DNA of 24,999 nucleotides from an uncultured Eubacteriales bacterium (GCA_900548115.1 URJL01000034.1:1-24999), one strand, 5' to 3'; numbered from the stretch's first letter, positions 7,823 through 15,990 are shown. Made by a program: numbers and translations. Notes: generated from the sequence alone by a model not told the origin.

Positions 7823-8509
7823 TTACTTTTCCTTTTGCACGACGCAGACGGGCGTTTTGAAAATGGAATTTTCGGGAATATAGCCCCGCACGCAGGAGGT
7901 CGGATAGATGTTGGAATTTTTTCCGATGACCGTTCCGGGATTTAAAACGCTGTTGCAGCCGACTTCGACAAAATCGCCCAGCATGGCGCCGAATTTTTTC
8001 AGTCCCGTTTCTACCGTTTCGCCGTGATCGTCGTAGCGTTCTTTCACCGAGACGGGCGTCTTGTCGCTTTTGACGTTCGACGTGATGCTGCCCGCGCCCA
8101 TGTGCGAGCGATAGCCGAGAATCGAGTCGCCGACATAGTTGAAATGCGGGACCTGAACGTTGTCGAACAGGATAACGTTTTTAAGCTCGGTCGAATTTCC
8201 CACAACACAGTTTTTGCCGACAAGGGCGCTCCCGCGGATAAAGGCGCAGTGCCGCACCTCGGCTTCCTCATCGATGATACAGGGAGATCCGATGTAAGCG
8301 GACGGAAAGACCTTGGCACTCTTTGCGATCCACACGCCGTCGGCGGGATGATCAAAGCGGTCGGTCGGAAGAGACGCACCGAGTGCAAACAAAAAATCAC
8401 GAATCCCCGAAAGGGCTTCCCACGGGTACGTGAAATTCTCGAGATAGTCGGCGGCGATCGTCCGATACGGGCTTCCGTACAGTGCCGTAATGCGCATATT
8501 TTCTTTCAT
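7823..8509 (-). CDS. Left-handed beta-helix acyltransferase-like protein (GlmU C-domain-like)
   Basis: About 228 residues. After an ~60-residue N-terminal segment the protein is a left-handed beta-helix of hexapeptide repeats (VWIAKSAKVFPSAYIGSPCI, EVRHCAFIRGSALVGKNCVV, YVGDSILGYRSHMGAGSITS, FVEVGCNSVLNPGTVIGKNS). This resembles the acetyltransferase half of GlmU and related sugar-nucleotide pyrophosphorylases, without the nucleotidyltransferase half. Similar proteins are often labelled UDP-N-acetylglucosamine pyrophosphorylase, but no NTP-binding motif is visible, so acyltransferase-like is the safer name. ATG 8509 is preferred over GTG 8518 because the AGAGAGG Shine-Dalgarno sits 8 nt before the ATG and directly abuts the GTG. 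It precedes the glmS ribozyme by about 96 nt with no terminator between, suggesting co-transcription and a shared role in hexosamine metabolism. Confidence 0.82.
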   Translation of the reverse strand: MKENMRITALYGSPYRTIAADYLENFTYPWEALSGIRDFLFALGASLPTDRFDHPADGVWIAKSAKVFPSAYIGSPCIIDEEAEVRHCAFIRGSALVGKNCVVGNSTELKNVILFDNVQVPHFNYVGDSILGYRSHMGAGSITSNVKSDKTPVSVKERYDDHGETVETGLKKFGAMLGDFVEVGCNSVLNPGTVIGKNSNIYPTSCVRGYIPENSIFKTPVCVVQKEK

Positions 8510-8535
8510 GTTTTTCACCTCTCTTTCGAAAAATT

Positions 8536-8563
8536 AACGGTGTGTACAAACGCACACACCGTT
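8536..8563 (-). terminator. Intrinsic terminator after the DUF1667 gene (possible leader hairpin)
   Basis: A 10-bp perfect stem AACGGTGTGT / ACACACCGTT with an 8-nt loop is followed on the minus strand by TTAATTTTTC. It lies about 35 nt past the stop of the dehydrogenase operon. Because a candidate promoter starts just before it, it would also be the first element of the acyltransferase-glmS transcript. Confidence 0.65.
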
Positions 8564-8574
8564 AGTATACCATT

Positions 8575-8604
8575 ATTATATGAATAAATCCTGAATTTTC
8601 ACAA
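8575..8604 (-). promoter_or_regulatory. Candidate promoter for the acyltransferase-glmS transcript
   Basis: On the minus strand, TTGTGA (8604-8599) and TATAAT (8580-8575) have an 18-nt spacer. The -35 overlaps the stop codon of the DUF1667 gene. The start point would fall near 8568, immediately before the 8563-8536 hairpin. The -10 is perfect and the -35 only fair. Confidence 0.4.
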
Positions 8605-8967
8605 AAGAATCGTTCGACCCGCGATAAGGTCGGTATCCAGTCCTTCGAAATTCTCGACGACCTTGTCCCCGCGGTGAATCGGCGTCGCGAGACGCACATT
8701 TTGAAGCTCCTTCGCCGCAAGGAGCATTTTTTCCTTCGGAATGGGGCGGCTCGTCTTGACGGGACACAGCGGAAACTCCTTCGAATCGGTTCGAACCGTG
8801 CCCGTCAGCGTGCGCTCGGGGTGCGTGATCTCGCTTTTGGCGTAAGCCGCTCCCCGCGGGCAGGAATTGCCGCTCACGGTGATGTCTTCGGGATTTTTCT
8901 CGTCATACCGCACGGTAAGCTCACAGCCGATCGGGCAGACGATACAGGTAAAGGTTTTCTCGGTCAT
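8599..8967 (-). CDS. DUF1667 family protein (small Cys-rich redox subunit)
   Basis: A 122-residue protein with CIVCPIGCELTV at the N-terminus and SGNSCPRG later, giving C8-x2-C11-x3-C15 and C36. This four-cysteine layout resembles the iron-sulfur-binding N-terminus of molybdopterin enzymes, although the protein is far too short to be one. It matches the DUF1667 family, which regularly follows GlpA/GlpB-like dehydrogenase genes in Clostridia and Thermotogales. It probably binds a metal or iron-sulfur centre and serves as the third subunit of that complex; this is inferred from context. The frame is open much further upstream, but ATG 8967 overlaps the previous gene's stop as ATGA, signalling translational coupling, and the upstream residues are Arg-rich antiframe sequence. 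It ends the operon. Confidence 0.88.
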   Translation of the reverse strand: MTEKTFTCIVCPIGCELTVRYDEKNPEDITVSGNSCPRGAAYAKSEITHPERTLTGTVRTDSKEFPLCPVKTSRPIPKEKMLLAAKELQNVRLATPIHRGDKVVENFEGLDTDLIAGRTILL

Positions 8968-10241
8968 GCTTTTTCCTCCTCCCGTATGGCAAAGGTAAGT
9001 TCTTTTGCCTTGCGGATCGCCGAAAGCGCGTCGCCCTTGAAGGAGACGTGCTCCATTTCGCCGGGCGCGGCGCGGCGCAGCTTTTTGCGGAAAATTTCTT
9101 TGCCGTCGGCGGATGCCGTAAGATACACATTGCGGTAATTCTGTCCGACGCGGAAGAAAAATTCGGTTTTTTCGTCGACGCCCGCGCGGCTGTAGCGCTG
9201 AGGCACGATATAGCGCACACCATCGGTCGGGACGGTCACGGAAAAGTCGCCGTCGGGAAGCTCGCCGCGCACAAAGGCGGCGGCGCTTTTTCCGGCAAGG
9301 TCGCTCTCGGCGGAAACAAAGTCCACAAGATCGTGTACATGCAGTACATTTCCGCACGCAAAAATGCCTTTTTGCGTGGTCTGGCGGTAATTGTCGACAA
9401 CCGCTCCGCTCGTCACGCGGTCGAAATCGATATTCGCGCCGCGCGAGACCTCGTTTTCGGGGATAAGTCCGACCGAAAGGAGAAGCGTGTCGCAGGGAAA
9501 ATACTGTTCGGTCCCGGGAATCGGTCTGCGCTTTTCGTCGACCTCGGCTACCGTAACGCCGCTCACGCGGTCTTTTCCCTCGATGTTGACGACGGTGTGC
9601 GACAGAAGAAGCGGAATGTTAAAATCGTTCAGACACTGGGCGATATTGCGCGCAAGACCGCCCGAATAGGGCATGACCTCGCAGACCGCCCGCACATGCG
9701 CGCCCTCCAGCGTCATGCGGCGCGCCATGATAAGACCGATGTCGCCGCTTCCGAGAATGACGACCTCTTTGCCGGGAAGATACCCCTCCATGTTGACAAA
9801 GCGCTGCGCCGTTCCCGCCGTGTAAACGCCGGCGGGTCTCGTTCCGGGGATATTCAAAGCGCCGCGCGTGCGCTCGCGGCAGCCCATAGCAAGGATGACC
9901 GCGCCCGCTTTTACCGTCACAAGTCCCGTTTTGGGCGAGATATAAGTGACGGTTCGGTCGCCCGTCAGCGACAGCACCATCGCGTCGGTGACGTACGGAA
10001 TATTCGCCTTTTCGACTTCGTCGATATAGCGCCCCGCGTATTCGGGTCCCGTCAGTTCCTCGCCGAAGCGGTGAAGTCCGAAGCCCGCGTGGATGCATTG
10101 ATTGAGAATGCCGCCGAGGATCGAATCGCGCTCGAGAATCAGGATATCCTCGGCTTTTTGCCCGGCGGAAAGCGCTCCGAGAGCGGCGGCAAGACCGGCG
10201 GGACCGCCGCCGATGATGACGATCTTTTTGTTTTCGTTCAT
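8964..10241 (-). CDS. NAD(P)/FAD-dependent oxidoreductase, second subunit of G3P dehydrogenase-type operon
   Basis: A 425-residue Pyr_redox-type flavoprotein. The FAD motif is at the N-terminus (KIVIIGGGPAGLAAALGALS), ERDSILGGILNQCIH follows, and ILAMGCRERTRGALNIPGTR marks the middle. A second nucleotide-binding fold (EVVILGSGDIGLIMARRMTL) and the C-terminal FAD contact GIFACGNVLHVHDLVDFVS are also present. The layout is like the GlpB-position protein of anaerobic clostridial glycerol-3-phosphate dehydrogenase operons, which would pass electrons between the FAD dehydrogenase and NAD(P) or another carrier. It lies 12 nt after the preceding gene and overlaps the next by 4 nt, so all three are one translationally linked operon. 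No membrane anchor is visible. The substrate assignment rests on neighbours and family, not on residues. Confidence 0.88.
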   Translation of the reverse strand: MNENKKIVIIGGGPAGLAAALGALSAGQKAEDILILERDSILGGILNQCIHAGFGLHRFGEELTGPEYAGRYIDEVEKANIPYVTDAMVLSLTGDRTVTYISPKTGLVTVKAGAVILAMGCRERTRGALNIPGTRPAGVYTAGTAQRFVNMEGYLPGKEVVILGSGDIGLIMARRMTLEGAHVRAVCEVMPYSGGLARNIAQCLNDFNIPLLLSHTVVNIEGKDRVSGVTVAEVDEKRRPIPGTEQYFPCDTLLLSVGLIPENEVSRGANIDFDRVTSGAVVDNYRQTTQKGIFACGNVLHVHDLVDFVSAESDLAGKSAAAFVRGELPDGDFSVTVPTDGVRYIVPQRYSRAGVDEKTEFFFRVGQNYRNVYLTASADGKEIFRKKLRRAAPGEMEHVSFKGDALSAIRKAKELTFAIREEEKA

Positions 10242-10253
10242 ATGTGCGCCCCC

Positions 10254-11684
10254 TTATTTTGTCTTCCCGACGAGAATGACCGATTCTTCGTCAAATTTTC
10301 GGATCTCGGTAAAATCGCATTTTTTCTCACGTGCCAAAAGCTCGGTCACGCGCGGCATACAGAATCCGCCCTGACAGCGCCCCATGCCCGCGCGGGTGCG
10401 GCGCTTTACGCCGTCGACGGTCGTCGCGCCCATCGGGCGGCGGATGGCATCGAGAATCTCGCCCTCGGTGACTGTTTCACAGCGGCAGATGATCTTGCCG
10501 TAGGATGGGTCGGCTTCGATGGCGGCTTTGCGCTGTTCGTTCGTCATCTCCCGCATACGGAGAACCTTTTTGCGGCACGGATCGAACGAGGCGTTTTCGG
10601 TGTACGAAAGTCCCATTTCCGAAAGCATCTCCGCCGCATATTCCGCGATGGCGGGCGACGAAGCGATTCCGGGAGACTCGATTCCGCAAAAGTGCAAAAT
10701 GTGCGGATATTTTTTCGAAGGCTTTATGATAAAATCACCCGTCGACGGCGTGGGACGAAGCCCCGCGAACGAAGTGATGACCGTCGAAAGAGGCGGAAGG
10801 TTCGGCATGAGCTTCTTTGCCTGCTCATGAATTTCCGAAAGTCCCTTGGCGCTCGTCGTCGTGTCGTCCTTGTCGGTGACATTGGCGTTCGGACCGATCA
10901 GCATATTGCCGTCGGCGGTCGGTGCGACAAGAACGCCCTTGCCCGCTTTGGTCGGCAGCGGGAAAAGTACGTTTCGGACGCATCCCGCGACGTTTTTGTC
11001 AAACAGCATATACTCGCCCTTGCGGGGGATCAGCGTGAAATCGCAGTCACCGCACAAGGAGGCGATGACATCACTGTAAAGCCCCGCCGCATTGACGATA
11101 AAACGCGCGCTTACCGACTCTTTGCCGTCGGACACGGTATATCCCCCGTCGCACGGCTCGATGGTCTTGACTTCAAAACCGAAGCGGTAATGCGCACCGT
11201 TTTGCACGGCGTTTTCGCCCGCGGTGATGGCAAGCTCATACGGGCTGATGATACCCGCCGACGGCGCGTACAGCGCGGCGACGGCGTCGTCGGAAATATT
11301 CGGCTCCGCCTTTTTCAGCTCTTCTCTTTCGATAATACGAAGGTTCGGGACGCCGTTTTTCACGCCGCGTTCGTAAAGCGCCTCCAGCGTCGGTCGGTCT
11401 TCTTCCGAAAGACAGACCACGAGCGACGGCGTATTTTTGTACTCCACGTCCAGTTCCTTTGCAACCTGCGGCATCATGGCGCAGCCCTTTACGTTCAGGC
11501 GCGCCTTGAGCGTTCCGTTCTGCGCGTCAAAACCCGCATGAACGATACCGGAGTTGGCTCGGCTCGCGCCGCTTGCCGCATCGGGACCTTTGTCGACAAA
11601 CAGGACCTTGCAGCCCCGTTTCGTCAGCTCCCGCGCCGTCAGTGTTCCGCAGACACCGGCACCGATGATCAAAACATCATACAT
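10254..11684 (-). CDS. GlpA-like FAD-dependent dehydrogenase with C-terminal BFD [2Fe-2S] domain
   Basis: A 476-residue protein. The N-terminus has a DAO-fold FAD motif (YDVLIIGAGVCGTLTARELT) and SGASRANSGIVHAGFD, typical of glycerol-3-phosphate dehydrogenase (GlpA/GlpD) and L-2-hydroxyglutarate oxidase relatives. ITSFAGLRPTPSTGDFII and HFCGIESPGIASSPAIAEY close the FAD domain. The C-terminal ~90 residues are a bacterioferredoxin-like [2Fe-2S] domain with cysteines in ICRCETVTEGEI and GRCQGGFCMPRV. ATG 11684 is chosen over TTG 11702 because GGGGAG lies 10 nt upstream of the ATG and MYDVLIIG begins the fold directly. It likely oxidises glycerol-3-phosphate or a similar alpha-hydroxy compound. 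No glycerol kinase or facilitator gene is in the window, so the exact substrate stays open. Confidence 0.88.
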   Translation of the reverse strand: MYDVLIIGAGVCGTLTARELTKRGCKVLFVDKGPDAASGASRANSGIVHAGFDAQNGTLKARLNVKGCAMMPQVAKELDVEYKNTPSLVVCLSEEDRPTLEALYERGVKNGVPNLRIIEREELKKAEPNISDDAVAALYAPSAGIISPYELAITAGENAVQNGAHYRFGFEVKTIEPCDGGYTVSDGKESVSARFIVNAAGLYSDVIASLCGDCDFTLIPRKGEYMLFDKNVAGCVRNVLFPLPTKAGKGVLVAPTADGNMLIGPNANVTDKDDTTTSAKGLSEIHEQAKKLMPNLPPLSTVITSFAGLRPTPSTGDFIIKPSKKYPHILHFCGIESPGIASSPAIAEYAAEMLSEMGLSYTENASFDPCRKKVLRMREMTNEQRKAAIEADPSYGKIICRCETVTEGEILDAIRRPMGATTVDGVKRRTRAGMGRCQGGFCMPRVTELLAREKKCDFTEIRKFDEESVILVGKTK

Positions 11685-11748
11685 TCTGTCGTTTCTCCCC
11701 AATCGATTCGAATTTTACAAAATAGCCTTTTCTTTTTTATTCGTTTCT

Positions 11749-11777
11749 ATTATACTGAAGGAAGCAAGACTTTGCAA
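11749..11777 (-). promoter_or_regulatory. SigA-type promoter for the GlpA-like operon
   Basis: On the minus strand, TTGCAA (11777-11772) and TATAAT (11754-11749) with a 17-nt spacer, about 65 nt upstream of the ATG at 11684. Confidence 0.78.
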
Positions 11778-11820
11778 CATTGTCGCGAAAATCGGCAAAA
11801 TTGCACTTTTTTCGTTTGAA

Positions 11821-11860
11821 ATGCGCAAAAACGCGCATGATTTGTGAAATATTCGACAAA
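11821..11860. promoter_or_regulatory. Candidate DeoR-family operators
   Basis: Two inverted repeats lie between the divergent dehydrogenase operon and the DeoR gene. ATGCGC-N6-GCGCAT (11821-11838) is perfect. TTTGTGAAATATTCGACAAA (11841-11860) is palindromic at 16 of 20 positions. Their place just before the regulator gene fits autoregulation and shared control. There is no direct proof that either is bound. Confidence 0.4.
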
Positions 11861-11893
11861 TTTTGAATAAATCAAACCCGAAAGGAACGACGC

Positions 11894-12706
11894 ATGTACA
11901 AAAACGAACGCGAACAGGAGATCCTTTTGCATTTACGGCAGTACTCCTACCTTACGGTGGAATATCTGAGCAAAAAAATGAATGTGTCCGCCTCCAGCAT
12001 CCGACGGGATCTTGCGGACATGGAGTCGCGCGGACTGGTGACGCGCTCTTACGGCGGTGTCGAACTGACCGCGGGCGGCAACCGCACCGTTCCCTTTTCG
12101 ATGCGCATGCACGAAAACGCGTCGGAAAAGAAACGAATCGCCGAGCTTGCGGCGGGGCTTTTACACAACGGCGACGTCATTTTTCTGGACGGTTCGTCCA
12201 GCGCGTATTTCGTCGCGCGCGAGCTGGTCAAGCTGAAGCGCATAACCGTTCTGACCAACAGCATCGAAAGCATGGCGTTCTTCGGCGATTACGACATTAA
12301 GGCGTATTGCACGGGCGGCGCGACCCTTCCCGAGAACCGTTCGGCGCTGGTAAACGAGATCGCGCTTGCGGCGGTCGACCGCTTCTTTGCCGATTATTTT
12401 TTCTTTTCGGCGCAGGCGCTTCTTCCCGACGGGCGAATCTTTGACTGCTACGAAGCCGAAGTGCCGCTCCGCCGCCGCATGATGCAAAACAGCGCCAAAA
12501 CCGTTTTTCTCTGCGACCGCACCAAGCTGTCGCGCCGTTCGACCTACTATCAGGGAAACGTCGAGGAGGTCGACTGCATTTGCTCGGACATATCGCTCCG
12601 CGATTATTTTGAAAAGACGCCCGCGCGCCCGACGTTTCTGTGTCCGAGCGGACTTTCGGAGGAGGAAAAAGCGCGGCGGAAAGAGAATTTCGGCGCGGGC
12701 TCTTGA
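11894..12706 (+). CDS. DeoR/GlpR-family transcriptional repressor
   Basis: A 270-residue regulator. The N-terminal winged helix-turn-helix is classic DeoR: EREQEILLHLRQYSYLTVEY, then MNVSASSIRRDLADMESRGL and the wing VTRSYGGVEL. The C-terminal DeoRC sensor domain resembles a ribose-phosphate isomerase fold and has VIFLDGSSSAYFVAREL, ITVLTNSIESMAFF and a TVFLCDRTKLSRRS segment. Family members bind phosphorylated sugars or polyols such as glycerol-3-phosphate. The start ATG at 11894 follows AAAGGA. It is divergent from the GlpA-like operon and separated by about 210 nt containing two inverted repeats, so it most likely represses that operon until its substrate appears. Its last codons overlap the -35 of the ftsK promoter. 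Confidence 0.92.
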   Translation: MYKNEREQEILLHLRQYSYLTVEYLSKKMNVSASSIRRDLADMESRGLVTRSYGGVELTAGGNRTVPFSMRMHENASEKKRIAELAAGLLHNGDVIFLDGSSSAYFVARELVKLKRITVLTNSIESMAFFGDYDIKAYCTGGATLPENRSALVNEIALAAVDRFFADYFFFSAQALLPDGRIFDCYEAEVPLRRRMMQNSAKTVFLCDRTKLSRRSTYYQGNVEEVDCICSDISLRDYFEKTPARPTFLCPSGLSEEEKARRKENFGAGS

Positions 12707-12731
12707 TTCGAAAGAAAAAATCTGCTATAAT
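12703..12731 (+). promoter_or_regulatory. SigA-type promoter for ftsK
   Basis: TTGATT (12703-12708) and TATAAT (12726-12731) with a 17-nt spacer and TGC before the -10. The -35 overlaps the stop codon of the DeoR-family gene. Confidence 0.78.
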
Positions 12732-12790
12732 ACAATGGAAACAACAAGAAAACACGATCGAAATACAATACGGATAAAAGGTGAAGGAAT

Positions 12791-15784
12791 TTGGCTGAAA
12801 ATAAAGAAAACAACAAGAAAAAACCGGCGTCCGAAAGTCTTGTACCGCGCCGAAGCCCGTCCAAGACTTCGGGAAGCGCCAAAACGCAGGGAAAAACCGC
12901 CGAAGCAGGACCTTCCGCAAAAGCGCCCGCGAAGAATTCGAAAACCGCGGCGGCAAAGAAAGACGCCGAAACGGCAAAGGAAAAGAGGCAGGAAAAGAAG
13001 AACTCCCGTCCGACATTGGATGAAAACTCGCTCTTGTTCCAGCTTCTCCCATACCTTCTCGGCTTTCTCGGCATCATGACCGCCTTTTTTATGGGCTTTC
13101 CCGAAAAGACGGGCGTTTTCGGAACGATCGCGCTCGCATTTCGCGGGCTTTTCTCGTACGCCGCGTGGGCGATTCCCGTTTTTCTGTTCTTCGGCGCTTT
13201 CAAGCTCAAGGACGATATGAAACGCGCGCGGGTCGGGCAGAAATTCGGGTTCGGCATCGGCTGTATCCTGTTTCTTTCGGTACTGACGGCGCTGTTCTTC
13301 TTTTCGAAATCCGCCCCCGCAAGCCTTTCGGAGCTGTTCGGAAAAGGCTCTTTCGCGGCGGCTCAGCGTTACGAAAACGGCGGCGCGATCGGCAATTTTT
13401 TGGGCTTTCTTCTCTATAAGGCGACCGGCTCGGCGGCAATATTCATCGCGTCGTTTGCCGTTTTGCTTTTGGGACTTTTCCAGTTCGGATGCACGCCCGA
13501 GGACATTTTAGCCTATGTGCGCGACAAGATCCGTGAAAAGTATCACGACCTTCGGCACAAGCCGCACGAAAAATACGTGCCCGAAGCACGTGAAGCCAAA
13601 GAAGCTTTGCCGAAAAAAGCCGAGGCATCCGACGAGCCCGCCCGCCGTCATGCCGCTTATCGCTGCAACCGCGATATGGCATATCATCTGACAAAAAAGA
13701 ACATCGACGTGGACATTTCCGACCGAAAGCCGAAAAAGCATTCGGTTTTCGATACGCTTGAGGAAGAAGAAAAGCGCGAAGAGGAGAAGCGGCGTCTTAT
13801 CGAGGAAAACCGCCTTGCGGCACAGCGCGACGAGGAGGTCCTTTCGCGCGGCGACGTTTCGGATCGCGCCGTGACCGACGCGGAAGAAAAGACGGTTCAG
13901 CCCGAAAAACCCGAAACGGCAAAAACCGGCGCCGACAAGCCGCCGTTTGATACGGAGCCGAAGGAGAGCGCGGGTATTGCTCCCTCCTTTTCCCCCGATC
14001 CCGCCGCCTTTGATTCGGTGAAAAACAGCGGAAGAGTCGAATCGATGGTCGATCCCGCCGCCGTGAACGAGCTTTCGGACGGTGCGAAGATCGATGGCAT
14101 TTTTGCCGACGGCGCCGTTATTGAAGCGGGCGGCATGGCGATGAATCCTTCAGTCCTTTCGGAGGGCGATGTGTTGGATCCCGCCAAAGGCTCGCCCGTC
14201 GACTCGGAGGTTTCGGACAAGGAACAGGGCTTTGAGGTCGAAAGCGGCAAGCTTACCGTGTCCTCTCGCCCGACAATTGAAGAGCTTTACAGTTATCCGC
14301 CCGTCGACCTTTTGAAAGAGGATCCAAACCCCGCTACCTTCACCGTTACCGACGAATTGAAGGCCACGGCGGTGAAGCTGGTCGACACTTTGTCCAATTT
14401 CGGCGTGCGCACCAAGATAACCAATATCAGCTGCGGTCCGACCGTCACGCGCTATGAATTACAGCCCGAGGTCGGCGTGCGTGTCAAATCCATTCAGAAT
14501 CTTTCGGATGATATCGCCTTGCATCTCGCTGCAAACGGCGTGCGCATCGAAGCGCCGATCCCCGGAAAAGATGCCGTCGGCATCGAGATTCCGAACAAAA
14601 CCGTTTCGACGGTCTATATCCGCGATCTGATCGAAGATCCGAAATTCCGTGCGCTGAAAAGCCGCATTTCGGTCTGTCTCGGTATGGACGTTGCGGGCAG
14701 TCCCGTTTACATGGACATTGCCAAAATGCCCCATCTTCTCATCGCGGGCGCAACCGGTATGGGTAAGTCGGTTTGTATTAACAGCTTTATCATCAGTATC
14801 CTGTATAAAGCCCGTCCCGATGAAGTAAAATTCATTCTGATCGACCCGAAAAAGGTGGAATTCAGCTTGTATAAGGGCATTCCGCACCTTCTTGTTCCGG
14901 TCGTAAACGAGCCGAAAAAGGCGGCGGGTGCGCTTGCCTGGGCGGTCTCCGAAATGGAGCGCCGCTTCGCTCTGATCGAAGAGGTCGGCGTGCGCGACAT
15001 TGCGGGCTACAACGCCGCGACGCGAAACGATCCCGAAAAGCCGCATATGTCGCAGATCGTCATTATTATCGACGAACTTGCCGATCTTATGATGACGGCA
15101 AAGGATGAGGTGGAAAATTCGATCTGCCGTCTGGCGCAAAAGGCGCGCGCCGCGGGTATGCACATCGTGATCGGTACACAGCGTCCGTCGGTCGATGTCA
15201 TTACAGGTCTTATCAAAGCCAACATTCCGTCGCGTATCGCCTGCACCGTGGCATCGCAGGTCGATTCCCGCACCATTATCGATATTTCAGGTGCGGAAAA
15301 GCTGATCGGTAAAGGCGATATGCTCTTTGCGCCGGTCGGTTGTTTAAAGCCGATCCGCGTACAGGGCTCATTCGTCAGCGACGGCGAAGTGGAGGCCGTG
15401 ACCGATTATCTGCGCGCCAATTGTAAGGTCGAATACGACAAAAGCATTATTGAGGACATTGAGCGCGAAGCGGCGCGCTGCGGCGAAAAGAAGAAGAAGG
15501 GCGCGGATGCCTCCGACGGCGAAGTCGGTGGCGGAGAGACCTTGATGGAAAGCGACGACATGATCATGCCTGCCATTCAGGTCGCGGTCAGCGCGGGACA
15601 GCTCTCCACCTCCCTTTTGCAGCGCAAGCTGTCTCTCGGCTATGCGCGCGCGGCGCGTATCGTTGATACGCTTGAACAAATGGGTGTCGTCAGCGGTTTT
15701 GAAGGCTCAAAACCCCGTCGCGTTCTGATAACCGAGGAGCAGTATCTCGAAATGAAAATGCACCATGACGGCGGCGAATCGTAA
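12791..15784 (+). CDS. ftsK: DNA translocase FtsK/SpoIIIE
   Basis: A 997-residue septal DNA pump that moves chromosome ends through the closing division or sporulation septum. Residues 1-75 are a Lys/Ala-rich cytoplasmic tail. Four membrane segments follow at about 80-101, 111-137, 152-171 and 200-233. A long charged, Glu/Pro-rich linker then runs to about residue 490. The motor domain carries Walker A GATGMGKS (about 653-660) and Walker B VIIIDELADLMM (about 757-768), and GTQRPSVDVITGLIKANIPS is typical. The C-terminal gamma winged helix (LQRKLSLGYARAARIVDTLE) recognises orienting DNA motifs. The start is TTG 12791 after AAGGTGAAGGA; no in-frame ATG precedes it. SpoIIIE and FtsK cannot be told apart without a phylogeny. 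The gene is monocistronic with its own promoter. Confidence 0.95.
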   Translation: MAENKENNKKKPASESLVPRRSPSKTSGSAKTQGKTAEAGPSAKAPAKNSKTAAAKKDAETAKEKRQEKKNSRPTLDENSLLFQLLPYLLGFLGIMTAFFMGFPEKTGVFGTIALAFRGLFSYAAWAIPVFLFFGAFKLKDDMKRARVGQKFGFGIGCILFLSVLTALFFFSKSAPASLSELFGKGSFAAAQRYENGGAIGNFLGFLLYKATGSAAIFIASFAVLLLGLFQFGCTPEDILAYVRDKIREKYHDLRHKPHEKYVPEAREAKEALPKKAEASDEPARRHAAYRCNRDMAYHLTKKNIDVDISDRKPKKHSVFDTLEEEEKREEEKRRLIEENRLAAQRDEEVLSRGDVSDRAVTDAEEKTVQPEKPETAKTGADKPPFDTEPKESAGIAPSFSPDPAAFDSVKNSGRVESMVDPAAVNELSDGAKIDGIFADGAVIEAGGMAMNPSVLSEGDVLDPAKGSPVDSEVSDKEQGFEVESGKLTVSSRPTIEELYSYPPVDLLKEDPNPATFTVTDELKATAVKLVDTLSNFGVRTKITNISCGPTVTRYELQPEVGVRVKSIQNLSDDIALHLAANGVRIEAPIPGKDAVGIEIPNKTVSTVYIRDLIEDPKFRALKSRISVCLGMDVAGSPVYMDIAKMPHLLIAGATGMGKSVCINSFIISILYKARPDEVKFILIDPKKVEFSLYKGIPHLLVPVVNEPKKAAGALAWAVSEMERRFALIEEVGVRDIAGYNAATRNDPEKPHMSQIVIIIDELADLMMTAKDEVENSICRLAQKARAAGMHIVIGTQRPSVDVITGLIKANIPSRIACTVASQVDSRTIIDISGAEKLIGKGDMLFAPVGCLKPIRVQGSFVSDGEVEAVTDYLRANCKVEYDKSIIEDIEREAARCGEKKKKGADASDGEVGGGETLMESDDMIMPAIQVAVSAGQLSTSLLQRKLSLGYARAARIVDTLEQMGVVSGFEGSKPRRVLITEEQYLEMKMHHDGGES

Positions 15785-15920
15785 TCGGTTCGCACCCACA
15801 CACCGCCGCACCGAGAGCTTTCACTTGTGAAGAATTTCCAAAAGCCCGTCGGCATAAAGCGGCATGTTTCGGTAAAATCTATAAATGTACGGTCATCTCC
15901 GCTAAAAAAAAGAAATTCCC

Positions 15921-15949
15921 TTGACAACTCCGCCCGATTCTGCTATAAT
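15921..15949 (+). promoter_or_regulatory. Consensus SigA promoter for tRNA-Glu
   Basis: Perfect TTGACA (15921-15926) and TATAAT (15944-15949) with a 17-nt spacer and extended TGC, as expected of a strong stable-RNA promoter. The start point near 15956 leaves a leader of about 35 nt before the tRNA. The rest of the gap after ftsK (15785-15920) shows no gene or clear terminator. Confidence 0.88.
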
Positions 15950-15961
15950 AATCGGGCGGAG
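15928..15961. repeat. Perfect 12-bp inverted repeat around the tRNA promoter -10
   Basis: CTCCGCCCGATT (15928-15939) and AATCGGGCGGAG (15950-15961) are exact reverse complements. The 10-nt loop CTGCTATAAT ends with the -10 hexamer. In RNA reading through from ftsK this would fold as a 12-bp stem, and ATTTTTT follows 7 nt later, so it may also work as the ftsK terminator. Confidence 0.8.
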
Positions 15962-15990
15962 CGGAGAATTTTTTCCCCCCTCGCTTGCAC

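Noticed and set aside
8968..9357. A 130-residue N-terminal extension of the DUF1667 protein
   Set aside because: It is Arg-rich out-of-frame sequence inside the upstream oxidoreductase gene; the ATGA overlap at 8967 gives the proper start.
9048..11819. A 923-codon open frame on the plus strand opposite the dehydrogenase operon
   Set aside because: It is the antisense shadow of three well-supported genes; its translation is Arg/His-rich with no domain. Similar long shadows lie opposite glmS (6004-7461) and the GTPase-NYN gene (20910-22394) and come from GC-rich third positions.
12791..15784. FtsK-like protein as a conjugative-element coupling protein
   Set aside because: It has four N-terminal membrane segments and a C-terminal gamma domain, as in chromosomal FtsK/SpoIIIE, and no relaxase, integrase or attachment repeat is nearby. 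The adjacent tRNA-Glu shows no att-like duplication in the window.
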